Origin: Steinernema hermaphroditum
Taxonomy: Eukaryota > Nematoda > Chromadorea > Rhabditida > Steinernematidae
Direction: 5' to 3'
DNA: 64,000 nucleotides
NCBI GenBank assembly: GCA_030435675.1
Contig: CM059625.1
Location: 14,074,001 to 14,138,000 of the forward strand
Part shown: positions 12,601-22,265 of the stretch, one piece after another
Layout of the letters: each line of letters starts with the position of its first letter
Position numbering within the stretch: position 1 is the stretch's first letter
Program-made: the position numbers and the translations under genes
Notes under the pieces: generated by a model
Seen by the model: the letters and a program-made list of their open reading frames with translations, nothing else
What the model was told of the DNA's origin: nothing
Databases searched by the model: none

Positions 12601-15000
12601 CGTCGAGTCCCCAACCTCGATGCCCTTCGTCCGAAGCGTCAGCTCTTCAGACAGGGAATCTGTCTATATGTCTCGATGCCCTTCCTCCGAAGCGTCGAGT
12701 CCGCCAACCTCGATGCCCTACTTTCGAAGCGTCGAGTCCCCAACCTCGATACCCTTCGTCCGAAGCGTCAGCTCTTCAGACAGGGAATCTGTCTATATGT
12801 CTCGATGCCCTTCCTCCGAAGCGTCGAGTCCCCAACCTCGATGCCCTACTTTCGAAGCGTCGAGTCCCCAACCTCGATGCCCTTCGTCCGAAGCGTCAGC
12901 TCTTCAGACAGGGAATCTGTCTATATGTCTCGATGCCCTACCTTCGAAGCGTCGAGTCCCCAACCTCGATACTCTTCGTCCGAAGCGTCAGCTCTTCAGA
13001 CAGGGAATCTGTCTATATGTCTCGATGCCCTCGATGCCCTTCCTCCGAAGCGTCGAGTCCCCAACCTCGATACCCTTCGTCCGAAGCGTCAGCTCTTCAG
13101 ACAGGGAATCTGTCTATATGTCTCGATGCCCTTCCTCCGAAGCGTCGAGTCCCCAACCTCGATGCCCTACTTTCGAAGCGTCGAGTCCCCAACCTCGATA
13201 CCCTTCGTCCGAAGCGTCAGCTCTTCAGACAGGGAATCTGTCTATATGTCTCGATGCCCTTCCTCTGAAGCGTCGAGTCCCCAACCTCGATGCCCTTCGT
13301 CCGAAGCGTCAGCTCTTCAGACAGGGAATCTGTCTATATGTCTCGATGCCCTTCCTCTGAAGCGTCGAGTCCCCAACCTCGATGCCCTACCTTCGAAGCG
13401 TCGAGTCCCCAACCTCGATACCCTTCGTCCGAAGCGTCAGCTCTTCAGACAGGGAATCTGTCTATATGTCTCGATGCCCTACCTTCGAAGCGTCGAGTCC
13501 CCAACCTCGATGCCCTTCGTCCGAAGCGTCAGCTCTTCAGACAGGGAATCTGTCTATATGTCTCGATGCCCTTCCTCCGAAGCGTCGAGTACCGCCCCCC
13601 AACCTCGATGCCCTACCTTCGAAGCGTCGAGTCCCCAACCTCCGCTCGATACCCTTCGTCCGAAGCGTCAGCTCTTCAGACAGGGAATCTGTCTATATGT
13701 CTCGATGCCCTACCTTCCGAAGCGTCGAGTCCCCAACCTCGATGCCCTACCTTCGTCCGAAGCGTCAGCTCTTCAGACAGGGAATCTGTCTATATGTCTC
13801 GATGCCCTTCCTCCGAAGCGTCGAGTCCCCAACCTCGATACCCTTCGTCCGAAGCGTCAGCTCTTCAGACAGGGAATCTGTCTATATGTCTCGATGCCCT
13901 TCCTCCGAAGCGTCGAGTCCCCAACCTCGATACCCTTCGTCCGAAGCGTCAGCTCTTCAGACAGGGAATCTGTCTATATGTCTCGATGCCCTTCCTCCGA
14001 AGCGTCGAGTCCCCAACCTCGATACCCTTCGTCCGAAGCGTCAGCTCTTCAGACAGGGAATCTGTCTATATGTCTCGATGCCCTTCCTCGGAAGCGTCGA
14101 GTCCCCAACCTCGATACCCTTCGTCCGAAGCGTCAGCTCTTCAGACAGGGAATCTGTCTATATGTCTCGATGCCCTTCCTCCGAAGCGTCGAGTCCCCAA
14201 CCTCGATACCCTTCGTCCGAAGCGTCAGCTCTTCAGACAGGGAATCTGTCTATATGTCTCGATGCCCTTCCTCCGAAGCGTCGAGTCCCCAACCTCGATA
14301 CCCTTCGTCCGAAGCGTCAGCTCTTCAGACAGGGAATCTGTCTATATGTCTCGATGCCCTACCTTCGAAGCGTCGAGTCCCCAACCTCGATGCCCTTCGT
14401 CCGAAGCGTCAGCTCTTCAGACAGGTAATCTGTCTATATGTCTCGATGCCCTTCCTCTGAAGCGTCGAGTCCGCAACCTCGATGCCCTACTTTCGAAGCG
14501 TCGAGTCCCCAACCTCGATGCCCTTCGTCCGAAGCGTCAGCTCTTCAGACAGGGAATCTGTCTATATGTCTCGATGCCCTTCCTCTGAAGCGTCGAGTCC
14601 GCAACCTTGATGCCCTACTTTCGAAGCGTCGAGTCCCCAACCTCGATGCCCTTCCTCCGAAGCGTCAGCTCTTCAGACAGGGAATCTGTGTATATGTCTC
14701 GATGCCCTTCCTCCGAAGAGTCGAGTCCCCAACCTCGATACCCTTCATCCGAAGCGTCAGCTCTTCAGACAGGGAATCTGTCTATATGTCTCGATGCCCT
14801 TCCTCGGAAGAGTCGAGTCCCCAACCTCGATACCCTTCGTCCGAAGCGTCAGCTCTTCAGACAGGGAATCTGTCTATATGTCTCGATGCCCTTCCTCTGA
14901 AGCGTCGAGTCCCCAACCTCGAATGCCCTTCGTCCGAAGCGTCAGCTCTTCAGACAGGGAATCTGTCTATATCTATTCGAAGCGTCGAGCCCCCAAGCCT

Positions 15001-17395
15001 CGATGCCCTACCTTCGAAGCGTCGAGTCCCCAACCTCGATACCCTTCGTCCGAAGCGTCAGCTCTTCAGACAGGGAATCTGTCTATATGTCTCGATGCCC
15101 TTCCTCTGAAGCGTCGAGTCCCCAACCTCGATGCCCTTCCTCCGAAGCGTCAGCTCTTCAGACAGGGAATCTGTCTATATGTCTCGATGCCCTTCCTCTG
15201 AAGCGTCGAGTCCGCAACCTTGATTCCCTACTTTCGAAGCGTCGAGTCCCCAACCTCGATGCCCTTCCTCCGAAGCGTCAGCTCTTCAGACAGGGAATCT
15301 GTGTATATGTCTCGATGCCCTTCCTCTGAAGCGTCGAGTCCGCAACCTCGATGCCCTACTTTCGAAGCGTCGAGTCCCCAACCTCGATGCCCTTCCTCCG
15401 AAGCGTCAGCTCTTCAGACAGGGAATCTGTCTATATGTCTCGATGCCCTTCCTCCGAACAGTCGAGTCCCCAACCTCGATACCCTTCGTCCGAAGCGTCA
15501 GCTCTTCAGACAGGGAATCTGTCTATATGTCTCGATGCCCTTCCTCCGAAGAGTCGAGTCCCCAACCTCGATACCCTTCATCCGAAGCGTCAGCTCTTCA
15601 GACAGGGAATCTGTCTATATGTCTCGATGCCCTTCCTCGGAAGAGTCGAGTCCCCAACCTCGATACCCTTCGTCCGAAGCGTCAGCTCTTCAGACAGGGA
15701 ATCTGTCTATATGTCTCGATGCCCTTCCTCCGAACAGTCGAGTCCCCAACCTCGATACCCTTCGTCCGAAGCGTCAGCTCTTCAGACAGGGAATCTGTCT
15801 ATATGTCTCGATGCCCTTCCTCCGAAGAGTCGAGTCCCCAACCTCGATACCCTTCGTCCGAAGCGTCAGCTCTTCAGACAGGGAATCTGTCTATATGTCT
15901 CGATGCCCTACCTTCGAAGCGTCGAGTCCCCAACCTCGATGCCCTTCGTCCGAAGCGTCAGCTCTTCAGACAGGTAATCTGTTTATATGTCTCGAAGCCC
16001 TTCCTCTGAAGCGTCGAGTCCGCAACCTTGATGCCCTACTTTCGAAGCGTCGAGTCCCCAACCTCGATGCCCTTCCTCCGAAGCGTCAGCTCTTCAGACA
16101 GGGAATCTGTCTATATGTCTCGATGCCCTTCCTCTGAAGCGTCGAGTCCGCAACCTTGATGCCCTACTTTCGAAGCGTCGAGTCCCCAACCTCGATGCCC
16201 TTCCTCCGAAGCGTCAGCTCTTCAGACAGGGAATCTGTGTATATGTCTCGATGCCCTTCCTCTGAAGCGTCATCGAGGGATCCGTCAAAACCTCGATGCC
16301 CTACTTTCGAAGCGTCGAGTCCCCAACCTCGATGCCCTTCGTCCGAAGCGTCAGCTCTTCAGACAGGTAATCTGTTTATATGTCTCGATGCCCTTCCTCT
16401 GAAGCGTCGAGCCCCCAACCTCGATGCCCTACTTTCGAAGCGTCGAGCCCCCAACCTCGATGCCCTACCTTCGAAGCGTCGAGTCCCCAACATCGATACC
16501 CTTCGTCCGAAGCGTCAGCTCTTCAGACAGGGAATCTGTCTATATGTCTCGATGCCCTTCCTCTGAAGCGTCGAGTCCCCAACCTCGATGCCCTTCCTCC
16601 GAAGCGTCAGCTCTTCAGACAGGGAATCTGTCTATATGTCTCGATGCCCTTCCTCTGAAGCGTCGAGTCCGCAACCTTGATGCCCTACTTTCGAAGCGTC
16701 GAGTCCCCAACCTCGATGCCCTTCCTCCGAAGCGTCAGCTCTTCAGACAGGGAATCTGTGTATATGTCTCGATGCCCTTCCTCTGAAGCGTCGAGTCCGC
16801 AACCTCGATGCCCTACTTTCGAAGCGTCGAGTCCCCAACCTCGATGCCCTTCCTCCGAAGCGTCAGCTCTTCAGACAGGGAATCTGTCTATATGTCTCGA
16901 TGCCCTTCCTCCGAACAGTCGAGTCCCCAACCTCGATACCCTTCGTCCGAAGCGTCAGCTCTTCAGACAGGGAATCTGTCTATATGTCTCGATGCCCTTC
17001 CTCCGAAGAGTCGAGTCCCCAACCTCGATACCCTTCATCCGAAGCGTCAGCTCTTCAGACAGGGAATCTGTCTATATGTCTCGATGCCCTTCCTCGGAAG
17101 AGTCGAGTCCCCAACCTCGATACCCTTCGTCCGAAGCGTCAGCTCTTCAGACAGGGAATCTGTCTATATGTCTCGATGCCCTTCTCCGAAGAGTCGAGTC
17201 CCCAACCTCGATACCCTTCGTCCGAAGCGCCAGCTCTTCAGACAGGGAATCTGTCTATATGTCTCGATGCCCTTCCTCCGAAGAGTCGAGTCCCCAACCT
17301 CGATACCCTTCGTCCGAAGCGTCAGCTCTTCAGACAGGGAATCTGTCTATATGTCTCGATGCCCTACCTTCGAAGCGTCGAGTCGCCAACCTCGA
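15001..17395 (+). repeat. 1,457-bp higher-order repeat at array edge
   Basis: The block starting at 15,001 recurs at 16,458 with the same order of variant monomers: CTCTGAAGC units, a GTGTATATG unit, GAACAGTC, GAAGAGTC, CATCCGAAGC and GGAAGAGTC units. Fixed landmarks (15,061/16,518; 15,121/16,578; 15,181/16,638; 15,301/16,758) are all 1,457 bp apart. A one-base deletion near 17,184 shifts the last part to 1,456. The first copy is complete (15,001-16,457); the second is truncated at the array end after about 938 bp. Confidence 0.85.
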
Positions 17396-17617
17396 CGTTC
17401 TGTAAATCGACGATTTGCTGTTCAATCCGATTATCGTACATCGGAGATCTCGTCCATTCATTCATATTTGATTGTTTCAGTGGTATGCAGCAGCACCGCT
17501 AGACAATATTAGGAACGAGCCGCTGCAGAGTTCTCGAAGACGCCGTCCAACATTGCATTAGTGAAGCTCTACATGTCGTGAAGCCGTTTGATCCTACACT
17601 TTGATCCTGTCGGAGAA
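17396..17617. other. Satellite-to-unique junction
   Basis: The first unique sequence after the array. The monomer breaks within CCAACCTCGA and continues as unrelated, more AT-rich DNA. A TTGTTTCAG acceptor-like site lies near 17,480 and is followed by a short open stretch, so the array may end inside an intron of a damaged gene. No target-site duplication or mobile element is visible at the boundary. Confidence 0.5.
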
Positions 17618-18137
17618 ATGCCGAAGGAAGCACGGTAACTTTTCTTTTGACCGCTTCATTTGAATGGATTCATGTGTTTTCAGCCCTGGTATAGTACAAG
17701 ATGTGATCGCACAAGCGAGTGATATTGCTGGCAAAGTGGACGTGATTTCGAAGGGGATCCAGACGTTTATTTCGCGTGCAATGCGTGGTCAATATCCTGG
17801 TTGCTGACGTAAGTGATTTGTTATATGGATAACATCGGTGAATTTTATGATATTTAGGTCATGGAGGCTATGTTGTAACAGACGAAGCTAATGAATTGCC
17901 GAAAAGATCTCATGTGCCGCAACAGGTTGAAGAAACGGCTGCTCCGTTCATCAAGGAAAGTTCTGCCATAACTCGCAAGGAACACGAATTTCTGCTAAAA
18001 GTTGCCGCTGAAGTTGTCGCTGCAGCACGTAACATGTATGATTGTTGATTGCGGCGTTTTAGTCTCATCTCGTTGTTTAGACCTGCAGCGAACGCTAGAG
18101 CGGGAAAGTCATGTATTCACGTCCGCCCGCCTAAGGT
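17618..18137 (+). pseudogene. Broken multi-exon coding remnant, unidentified
   Basis: Three coding-like pieces with nematode splice signals. Piece 1 (17,618-17,634) starts MPKEAR with donor GTAACT. Piece 2 (17,684-17,808) follows TTTTCAG in phase and reads PGIVQDVIAQASDIAGK and onward. Piece 3 (about 17,861-18,030) follows ATTTAG and reads HGGYVVTDEANELPKRSH and onward, ending LLKVAAEVVAAAR. The only donor that keeps pieces 2 and 3 in phase leaves an in-frame TGA just before the junction, and the exit from piece 3 towards a possible further piece at 18,083-18,137 is also out of phase. I do not recognise the family. It could be a gene with sequence errors or a decayed copy; its position at the satellite border favours decay. 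Confidence 0.4.
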
Positions 18138-18428
18138 TTGCACAAGGTTTTGGGTGATGTATACAATATTTTCCTTTTTGTACATGGTTATCGGGTCCAC
18201 CTGCCTGAGAGCGCACCTCAATCGTTGAATGGTGTCAGCGTTGAATGGCGAGTTCCAAGCTCCCGCATCAGACTGCGGGTTTCCTTTGCACAACTGTCTC
18301 TTGGCTTGGAAGCTGGTGCTGCCGCGGAAATCACTCGTAGAAGTTTTCGCTTTGGAAAGGTTGAATCGCTCGATTAAACAATTTGAACATATTACAAGCC
18401 ATTTTAGGACGATTCTGGTTCATCTACT

Positions 18429-18640
18429 GTGGAACAAGTTCTAGGCCCATCCAATCCTTTCCTGACTCCGGCCAATGCGAGGAGAATTGTTCAAACTTTG
18501 TGCCAACTTCGACCCGCGAGTGGTGGACGCGAGAACGTCGCCTCCCTGATCGGAGCTGACCCCCCAGAGATCGTCTTCACCTCGAGCCCCACCGAGTCGA
18601 ATAACTTGGCTCGCGGCTTTCCTTCGGGTTTTTCTAAAAT
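18429..18640 (+). pseudogene. Cysteine desulfurase (NFS1/IscS-like) fragment
   Basis: The open frame contains NVASLIGADPPEIVFTS followed by a degraded SPTESNNLA. This closely resembles the N-terminal PLP-domain signature of class V aminotransferase cysteine desulfurases, whose usual form is VA-LIGA-P-EI-FTSGATESNNLA. The glycine and alanine of SGATESNN are replaced (SSPTESNN), and the upstream and downstream parts of the domain, including the PLP lysine and the mobile-loop cysteine, are not found in any frame nearby. Only about 50 residues are recognisable, so this is a dead fragment or a single captured exon and not a working desulfurase. The frame stays open to 18,884 without further similarity. 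An AATAAA lies at 18,940-18,945. Confidence 0.55.
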
Positions 18641-20785
18641 TCCAGCGTGCATAGTTGACCCTTCTGGCCACAAGAAATCACCGACAACCGCGCATTGGAG
18701 AAGAACAAGCAAATATTCGCGAAGCGGGATTTCGGCACTAGAAGCGCGACAGTCTTTCTCTGCTCGTCAACGCTCTTCCGCACCGCTGCATCGAAACAGT
18801 CGAAGTCCAGCCTATCCAATAAAAGGGCGCAAGGGTACAAATTTCTTTGACATCAAAGGGTTACATCCCTTCGGTGCAAGCTGATGTTGTTATATGTATA
18901 AAGAGGAGTTAAAATCTCTCGGTAAATCATTCAATTCAAAATAAAACATATACATTGTGACCCCATTCTGGAATGACAAAAATTGATATTAAATGATATA
19001 TTAAAGGAACAAATACAATGAAGAAACCAATTAAAACAGAGAAATCATTAAAATAGAGGAACCACTAAAACAAAGGAACGATTCAAAGGAAGAAGATTAA
19101 AGGAATACAGCATCAGTTTTTTGACTTGCTGCTTGATTGAGGCACCAGCTGATTAGATTTTTTTTTGTCAAATGTGATGAAAATACCCCAAATATACATT
19201 AGAATGTTCCCAATGCAGTGCAAAAACTTACATGAAGCACAGGAAACTTTATTTTAAAGCCATTTAACATTCTAACATGTAAGTCTACTCATCTCAACTC
19301 TAAAAAAAATAAATGAGAAGTCACCTCCGAGATCTGCCTACATGAATTGGCTCTGGTTGGCGTTTTTTTCACATATTCTCGCCACAAAGTCCTTGCTTCT
19401 GCTTCATGGACGTTACATGTGTGGCAGAGTATCATTAAGAAATCAATTATTTGACATGAATTGAAAGACGCCACTTTCTCATGCCCCTAAGACTTTGCAC
19501 CCGGAGACTTTATGCAAATTTCAAAGCAGCACTAATCCTGCATTTTTGAACATTTGATTTAACATGCGGAAAGTACCAATTAGTTGGTTCATTTGGTTAG
19601 AGTGGTTCTGCAGAAATACGTCTTTTGCGTTATGGTTATAGAATGTCATCCTGATTATGTTGGTTTACGCATCTTTAATGTTATTCTTTATGTTTGAGAA
19701 TAGAACTCGCAAGGCGCATTGTTGAGTCAGTTGCAGAGAAAGTGCCTTGGTGCCTCTTCATATTCTTCTGACGGAATCTGTGTGCTTCCCGGCTTTTTTC
19801 GCATACGATTCCGGTATTAGTGGACTGCCGAACACGGAGGTAGTTTAAAACCGAGCGAAAGACTACTTTTTACTGCATATGAGTTTATTGATATCGATTT
19901 CCTTTGGGAGGCTACCACAATCACATTACTCAACAGACTATGCCCTCAAATGACGGAGCTCATTTCAAAGAAGCCAAAATGCTCAAATTTGTCGATTTCA
20001 AAACGATTTTTCAAATAATTAACGAGCGGCGTTGTGTTCCAGATGCCATGATCTTCTTACGGAGCATTTGCTTTGTCACCTCTGATATTAATATCAGTAG
20101 TTGATATAGCTCATAAAGCTGTCCACCGCAGACTCAGTTCAACGTTTCGTTCTTTTGGAATGAGTTCCTGAGTTCACGTAGAATAGGATAGCACCGAAAA
20201 TGTGCCTTTCAATGAAGGAAGCACGCATGAGATGACATCTTTTACGTCAATAAAAGAAACATTTCTTTAACTCCCACTCTTTCTTTTAAATGACTACCGA
20301 CGCAGTTCATCGTGTTCTTAATGGTCATTTCCTTTTCCGCCGGGTAGAACTATTTGCTGCTTTTTATAAACCATAGGGCTTACCTAGTTGACTGAACTAC
20401 CTATTGAGTTGAGGCACTGCAACCATGAATGAACAAATCTGAAATAGGGTGACCCATCCGATCTCCATTTTCCATTAACTCCAGCGTCTCCATTTAGTTT
20501 AGTACTGTACCATATGCTGGTTTACCACAATCTCTTAGCTCTACCTTACCGTCATCTGTGCTCCTTCATAAACGACGACACCAGAGGAAATCACTCAGAA
20601 AGTAAAGAGGGCAAAAAGCGGGGCAAAACATTTTTGGACCCCTGGTTTTCTACGATACCAGAATCTAGAGTTCCTTTCCCAAAAATGGGTTGAGGTTGTG
20701 CAATCGAACGGTGAATCGAAATATACATCTCTTTGATAACAAACCTTAACTTTTAAAAGGCGATATTTTCAGTACCTCAACATTT

Positions 20786-20968
20786 CTAATGCGTGTCTGT
20801 TTCCGCTATCGTTTCATCTGCTATGTCATCAAAAATCTCCTCAGGGTTCACATGTGAAACCCGGTTGACAGCGTGAACTGGCTGCGTAAATTGACGCATC
20901 ACACGGTAAAGCGCGTGCTGCTTTTTACACTCCACAAAGGCATCCATCTGTCCCAGAAGCGTGGCCAT
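20786..20968 (-). CDS. Possible small hypothetical protein (60 aa)
   Basis: An isolated 60-codon ATG-to-TAG frame. The composition is protein-like: an amphipathic start, a basic middle and an acidic C-terminal stretch (EEIFDDIADETIAE). There is no signal peptide or membrane segment. No splice partner or family was recognised and there is no neighbouring gene to lend context. It may be a stand-alone small protein, one exon of an unseen gene, or chance. Confidence 0.2.
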   Translation of the reverse strand: MATLLGQMDAFVECKKQHALYRVMRQFTQPVHAVNRVSHVNPEEIFDDIADETIAETDTH

Positions 20969-22101
20969 ATTTTACAACTTTTCGAAATGAAAAACATGTC
21001 CCAAACGGCAGAGTCAAAAACAAGTCGCACTTATCTGCTCTAATCTCCCGCCTAAAATATCGCTTAATTTTCTTGTTTCTTGGAAGCACAAGTTCGGCGC
21101 CCGGTCTCGACGGACATTTTTCATTTCCGCCGCTAAGGGGCTGCCGCTATGATGACGCCTATGATGTCCATAATAGTGTCCTCCAGGGCGCTCTTTGCCG
21201 CCTCAATCAGCACAAAGGAGCGACAGGAGGGCGTTGACTCAAAAAGCTTGTTTGTTTATTTAAGCGAAAAAGGCGATGGTCCAAATCGTTTTTCGATATA
21301 TAACGAAAAAGATATTTCAATTTGTCGGCAAAGAAGAGAAGGTCTCTTCGTCGCCGACACTCCCGTGATGTTTCAAAACCGCCTGTTCCTCGACCATCCA
21401 TCTATAATCGCTCTTACAGTTAGCAGTTCCATGCCTGCAGCGGTTTCGCTTCGCTTCGTCGCTCCGTTGTGGAGTTCGAAGTAGACGCGAGTAACGGACG
21501 AGCAACGGCAAAGCGATCCGATGATTGAACGTGCCGTCAAATGCTTCAACTTGGGCCGACATCTTTCCTCTCCCACATCGTCATATATATTCATATCTTG
21601 TCTTCTATCTTTGAAAACTAGAATTTATTGCCACCACCCTCTTGCAAGCGTTTCGCTTCTTCTTCTTCGTCTTCCCCGCCGCCTTGGCTTCTTCGCTTCT
21701 TTTCGTGTGGTCGGTCGCATTTGCAGGTTTGTCCTTCCCTATCCCCATAGCCACTCAGCGTTCAATCGAAAGAAAATTATGTTTACCCGTCCAATTAATT
21801 GATAATTGCCACTTGCGCGACTAGACTCTGCATTCGCGCTTTTGAATCACAACAAGTCAATATTTTGACAAACTCAATGCCGTATCATATTTTCTTTTTT
21901 CATTACGAAGCCCTTTTGTGCGCTGAGAGTATGATTTCGTCTTGCTGGCTATTGAGATAAAATCAGACCAGGCGTGGTGTAAGTGTGGTGACTCCTTACT
22001 TTCTCCTGGCACAAAGATACAATGACATCCCGAGAAACGTTTTGTGAGCTTTTTGTTCACGCAATTTCCGGTTTCTAGATCATGCAGAGACACCTGTTCG
22101 T

Positions 22102-22265
22102 ACTAGGGTTGGAACTTGACTCGAGTCGCCGAATTTCGAGTTGCCTTTTTCGATGATCTTCTTTACCCTGATTGGCTCGACTCGATGACTGGAAGGTTCT
22201 TTATCCGACCTGACTCGAATTGCCTTAATGACTCGGCCCTTTTAAACTCGAATGCCAACCCTAGT
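22102..22265. mobile_element. Short inverted-repeat element (MITE-like)
   Basis: About 164 bp bounded by a perfect 11-bp inverted repeat, ACTAGGGTTGG at the left and CCAACCCTAGT at the right. The interior is rich in ACTCGA/TCGAGT motifs and has no open frame. The size and perfect ends fit a non-autonomous DNA transposon. A convincing target-site duplication is not visible, so the superfamily is not assigned. Confidence 0.5.

Larger units (their letters stand above)
1..17395 (+). repeat. 92-bp satellite DNA array (left end outside window)
   Basis: The whole interval is a head-to-tail array. The basic monomer is 92 bp and has two related halves: a 36-bp part A (begins CGATGCCCTACCTCCGAAGC) and a 56-bp part B (begins CGATACCCTTCGTCCGAAGC and ends CTGTCTATATGTCT). 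Many units carry one or more extra copies of part A, giving 128-bp units. Part B contains a perfect inverted repeat AGACAG-5 nt-CTGTCT. Units on the left differ at few sites; from about 11.4 kb new variants appear (CTCTGAAGC, then GAACAGTC, GGAAGAGTC, GAAGAGTC). The monomer has no stop in any forward frame, so very long open frames run across it; I regard them as a by-product of composition and not as genes, because all three frames give the same 92-residue repeat. The array ends abruptly at about 17,395 in unrelated sequence. A pericentromeric, heterochromatic or subtelomeric location is possible but not shown. Confidence 0.97.

Noticed and set aside
1..17395. CRISPR array
   Set aside because: Repeats are contiguous with no unique spacers, and the host is a eukaryote.
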